Below are positions 61,507 through 64,000 of a stretch of DNA of 64,000 nucleotides, in pieces. Positions within the stretch are counted from its first letter, which is position 1, and every line of letters begins with the position of its first letter. Both the position numbers and the translations under genes were made by a program. The notes below the pieces were generated by a model, which was not told where the DNA came from, made no database searches, and saw only the letters and a list, made by a program, of their open reading frames with translations. The stretch spans positions 620,001 through 684,000 of the forward strand of contig NZ_CP039903.1 of the NCBI RefSeq assembly GCF_005221385.1, given 5' to 3'. This DNA is from Agrobacterium tumefaciens. Lineage in GTDB: Bacteria; Pseudomonadota; Alphaproteobacteria; Rhizobiales; Rhizobiaceae.

Positions 61507-62925
61507 TTGGCGAAAATGGCCCGCCTCAGAATATTGTTCCGGTCGACCGCGGTGCGCCTCTCGGCGCTTTATATCCTTTTATTCGCGCTCTGCGCCGCCT
61601 TTCTGGTCTTTTATGTCACAGCACTTTCCGAAAAACTGCTGAACCAGCAGACGCGTGATGCGGTGTTGCAGGAAGTCTCGGATGTGCAGCGCATCTATAA
61701 TCGCGGCGGCATCAACCCGCTGCTCAGGATGATGGAGCGGCGCGCGCGTCAGCCGGGCGCGAGCCTTTATGTCATTGCCGGTCCGAATGGTGAAATCCTT
61801 GCCGGTAACGTTGCCTCCGTGCAGCCCGGTGTCTTCGACAAGGAAGGCTGGACAGGTTTCCCCTTCCGTTATGAGCGTTATTCCGAAAGCGGCGACAGCG
61901 TGCAGCATCTCGCCACCGCCAATATATTCCTGCTGGACAATGGCCTGCGCATCCTGATCGGCCGCGACCTTGGCGAGCCGACCAAGTTCCGGGCGCTGGT
62001 GCGCAATGCGCTGATGGTGGCGCTGGCGATCATGAGCGGCGGCGCGCTGCTCATCTGGTTTGGCATCGGCCGCAATGCGTTGAAACGCATCGATCGCATG
62101 TCGGCGGCCACCAAGAAGATCATGGCCGGCGATCTTTCCCAGCGCCTGCCGCAAGGCCGCTCGGGAGATGAGTTCGACCGGCTGTCCGGCTCGCTCAACG
62201 CCATGCTCGGGCGCATCGAAAAGCTGAACGAGGGTTTGCGGCAGGTCTCCGACAATATCGCCCACGACCTGAAGACACCGCTGACCCGGCTCCGCAACAA
62301 GGCCGCCGCAGCACTTGACGACGATGACGAGACCAAAAGGCGTTCAGCACTTGAGGGTATCATCGCTGAGTCCGATCAGCTCATCCGCACCTTCAATGCG
62401 CTGTTGATGATCTCCCGAGTCGAGGCCGGTTCGATCGCCGCCGAAATGACCGATGTGGACGTCTCGGCAATCGCCGCAGACAGCGCCGAGCTTTACGAGC
62501 CGGTGGCCGAGGATGCCGGCCTTGTGCTGGAAACCCAGATAGAGCCCGGACTTACCGTGCAGGGCAACCGCGAACTGATCGGCCAGGCGCTGTCGAACCT
62601 CATCGACAACGCCATGAAATATGCCTGCGAAAGCGAAGGCGACAAAAAGCTTGTCGTTCGTCTGGCGAGAGAGGAAGAAGCAATCGTGCTTTCCGTCGCC
62701 GATAGTGGCCCCGGCATTCCCGCCGACAAGCGCGGCGAGGTGCTGAAACGTTTCGTACGGCTGGATGAAAGCCGTTCCAAGCCGGGCACTGGCCTCGGCC
62801 TCTCACTGGTGGAGGCCGTGATGGAACTGCATGGCGGTTCGCTGCTGCTATCGGACACCGATGCGTCGAATGCCGCCTGTCCGGGACTGACCGTTTCGAT
62901 GGTGTTTCCCGTTTCAAAGCCATAG
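61507..62925 (+). CDS. Sensor histidine kinase (HAMP type)
   Basis: The protein has 472 residues from the TTG at 61507, with GAGGG upstream; an ATG at 61516 is the alternative. It has membrane helices at about 18-39 and 166-188, with a periplasmic domain between them. A HAMP domain follows, then the phosphoacceptor H253 in SDNIAHDLKTPLTRL and an HATPase domain (NLIDNAMKYA, DSGPGIP, GTGLGLSLVEAV). It forms a two-gene operon with the response regulator. The signal is unknown; the degP neighbour suggests envelope stress. Confidence 0.9.
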   Translation: MAKMARLRILFRSTAVRLSALYILLFALCAAFLVFYVTALSEKLLNQQTRDAVLQEVSDVQRIYNRGGINPLLRMMERRARQPGASLYVIAGPNGEILAGNVASVQPGVFDKEGWTGFPFRYERYSESGDSVQHLATANIFLLDNGLRILIGRDLGEPTKFRALVRNALMVALAIMSGGALLIWFGIGRNALKRIDRMSAATKKIMAGDLSQRLPQGRSGDEFDRLSGSLNAMLGRIEKLNEGLRQVSDNIAHDLKTPLTRLRNKAAAALDDDDETKRRSALEGIIAESDQLIRTFNALLMISRVEAGSIAAEMTDVDVSAIAADSAELYEPVAEDAGLVLETQIEPGLTVQGNRELIGQALSNLIDNAMKYACESEGDKKLVVRLAREEEAIVLSVADSGPGIPADKRGEVLKRFVRLDESRSKPGTGLGLSLVEAVMELHGGSLLLSDTDASNAACPGLTVSMVFPVSKP

Positions 62926-63151
62926 GCTGAGCCGTCGGACGATCTCGTCATTGCAAGCGATGACGTTGCCTTGTGTCAGCGCGGATAACGGTTCGGCGGG
63001 TCACCGAAATTTGCGCAGATATTCTTTCCCGGTCGAAAAATAGCTGTCGCCCGAGATTGAATTGAAAGATGATCGGAAGAATATTGATAGGGATGATTGC
63101 TGCACTTTATTCGTCGGTCTGATGGCGATCGACAAAAGGACTTGGCCACAG

Positions 63152-63577
63152 ATGGCAGACACCACTCCCGCAGCCGGCGACCGGCATGGCCCGATCATTC
63201 TGTTCGATGCTGAATGTGTGCTGTGTTCCGTGAATGCGCAATTTGTGCTGCGGCATGATAAGGCAGGGTACTTCCGGCTGGCGTCGATGCAGGGATATGT
63301 CGGTGCGGAAATCTATCGGCGTCACGGCATGGACCCCACCAATCCGGCAAGCATGCTGGTCGTCGAAGGCGACAGGGTGCGGCAGGACAGCGACGCGGTG
63401 CTGAGCATCTATGAGGCGCTTGGCATGCCGTGGCGGCTTGTTGCGATAGTTCGCGTCATCCCCGCATTCTTACGCGATCCCGTTTATCGCTTCGTCGCAC
63501 GTAATCGCTATCGTTGGTTTGGAAAACGTGAGCAATGCTGGGTAGCGCCGCCGGAATACAGGGACAGGATCCTTTGA
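63152..63577 (+). CDS. DCC family thiol-disulfide oxidoreductase-like protein (DUF393)
   Basis: The protein has 141 residues from MADTTPAAGDRHGPIILFDA; an ATG ten codons upstream (63122) is another option. The family motif C22-x-x-C25 is in FDAECVLCSVNAQFVLRHDK, followed by FRLASMQGYVGAEIYRRHGM, SMLVVEGDRVRQDSDAVLSI and PVYRFVARNRYRWFGK. Known as DCC/YuxK family; the exact reaction is not established. It is monocistronic between the kinase and the MipA-like gene. Confidence 0.88.
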   Translation: MADTTPAAGDRHGPIILFDAECVLCSVNAQFVLRHDKAGYFRLASMQGYVGAEIYRRHGMDPTNPASMLVVEGDRVRQDSDAVLSIYEALGMPWRLVAIVRVIPAFLRDPVYRFVARNRYRWFGKREQCWVAPPEYRDRIL

Positions 63578-63671
63578 CCGCGTTGAGGGCAGGTGGGCGC
63601 TCGACGTAGGGACCGATGCGCGACCATGTTGCGGATATGGTCGCGCACCCTCTTAGATGGGTCGCCCCAAC

Positions 63672-64000
63672 TTAGAACGTATAAGCCACGCCCACCATCG
63701 CAAACGGCTGTATGTCCTTTTTCACCACCGGGCTGTCTTTTGCGTCGCCCAAGAGGAAGCCGACGCCGCCGGTTCCGGTGATCGTCCAGTTCTCCGTCAT
63801 CATGTAGGAGACCGAGGCGCTGGCGTCGATGCGCTTGAAGCCGGCTTTGGCGTCATAGCGACGCAAACCGGAGCGGGCGGACTGGGCCGAGGTGACGCCG
63901 AAATAGGATTTCATGTGGTTGTCGTCCGCCCAGGTGGCGGAGAGGTCTGCGCCAAGAATGAACTGGTCGACCTTGTGTGAGACGCTGGCGCCGATGGTGG
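63672..64000 (-). CDS. MipA/OmpV family outer membrane protein, C-terminal fragment
   Basis: The minus-strand frame enters from beyond the window edge and ends at 63672. Visible are the last 109 residues, including GASVSHKVDQFILGADLSAT, NHMKSYFGVTSAQSARSG, ASASVSYMMTENWTITGTGG and a final DIQPFAMVGVAYTF. Alternating beta-strand pattern and terminal phenylalanine are typical of outer membrane barrels, and the SYFGVTSAQSARSGL block fits MipA/OmpV. Members bind lytic transglycosylase or PBP complexes (MipA) in E. coli. Confidence 0.85.
   Translation of the reverse strand, partial: TIGASVSHKVDQFILGADLSATWADDNHMKSYFGVTSAQSARSGLRRYDAKAGFKRIDASASVSYMMTENWTITGTGGVGFLLGDAKDSPVVKKDIQPFAMVGVAYTF

Overview
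The window looks like a piece of the main chromosome of an Agrobacterium (Rhizobiaceae, Alphaproteobacteria), close to the A. tumefaciens/A. fabrum group. The GC-rich alphaproteobacterial codon use, a 142-residue Ros zinc-finger regulator essentially identical to the A. tumefaciens one as I remember it, the FeuN-FeuP-FeuQ module, a DivJ-like kinase, an RcGTA-type gene transfer agent cluster and Rhizobiaceae-type palindromic intergenic repeats all point that way. The gene order from ros to the DivJ-like kinase matches what I recall of the C58 circular chromosome. That placement is memory-based inference, not a search.

Layout. 1-1434: end of a multisubunit Na+(K+)/H+ antiporter operon (D, E, F, G subunits). 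1868-2296: ros behind a long AT-rich leader with dyads. 2693-3941: a DnaA-domain-IV-like small protein overlapping a DUF6456 protein. 3945-11377: sufE, DUF5330, the DivJ-like kinase, a peptidoglycan-binding membrane protein, DUF1491, DUF2336, a small gene behind a TTAA-N7-TTAA (CtrA-type) box, and a DUF1254/DUF1214 pair. 11489-13368: divergent LysE/ArgO exporter and its LysR regulator. 13625-18157: bifunctional PBP1A, YcgN-type protein, class D beta-lactamase, methyltransferase. 18268-22256: copper operon copA-cueR-copZ with a readable CueR promoter, followed by a ParD/ParE toxin-antitoxin pair. 22274-32789: metabolic and transport genes (MFS, GH32, SelO, saccharopine/lysine-dehydrogenase-like protein with an Lrp regulator, HxlR regulator with an NmrA-type protein, membrane alpha/beta hydrolase).

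33178-51218 is the main accessory region: a nearly complete RcGTA-type structural cluster in the canonical order g1 (putative small terminase), TerL, portal, protease, capsid, g6-g15. There is no integrase, repressor or replication gene, as expected for a domesticated gene transfer agent. The cluster is interrupted by non-GTA material: a deletion remnant of a lysozyme-like protein, a Dabb protein and a 35-residue gene between TerL and portal; an antisense MFS exporter between g8 and g9; and an antisense DUF2442/DUF4160 pair between the tail-chaperone genes and the tape-measure gene. Gene g10 has no stop where its family ends, and g10.1 lies in the +1 frame without a credible start of its own, so either a programmed frameshift or a mutation is present.

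51355-62925 is a cell-envelope and respiration block: feuN-feuP-feuQ, a surface lipoprotein, the cytochrome c maturation operon ccmI-ccmE-ccmF-ccmH, DegP/MucD protease, and a response regulator/histidine kinase pair. A 118-bp palindromic repeat has inserted exactly at the 5' end of ccmH, between the start codon that overlaps ccmF and the signal peptide. The window ends with a DCC-family protein and the C-terminus of a MipA/OmpV-type outer membrane protein.

At least five families of palindromic repeats occupy intergenic spaces across the whole window. I found no tRNA, rRNA, CRISPR array, IS element or integrase.
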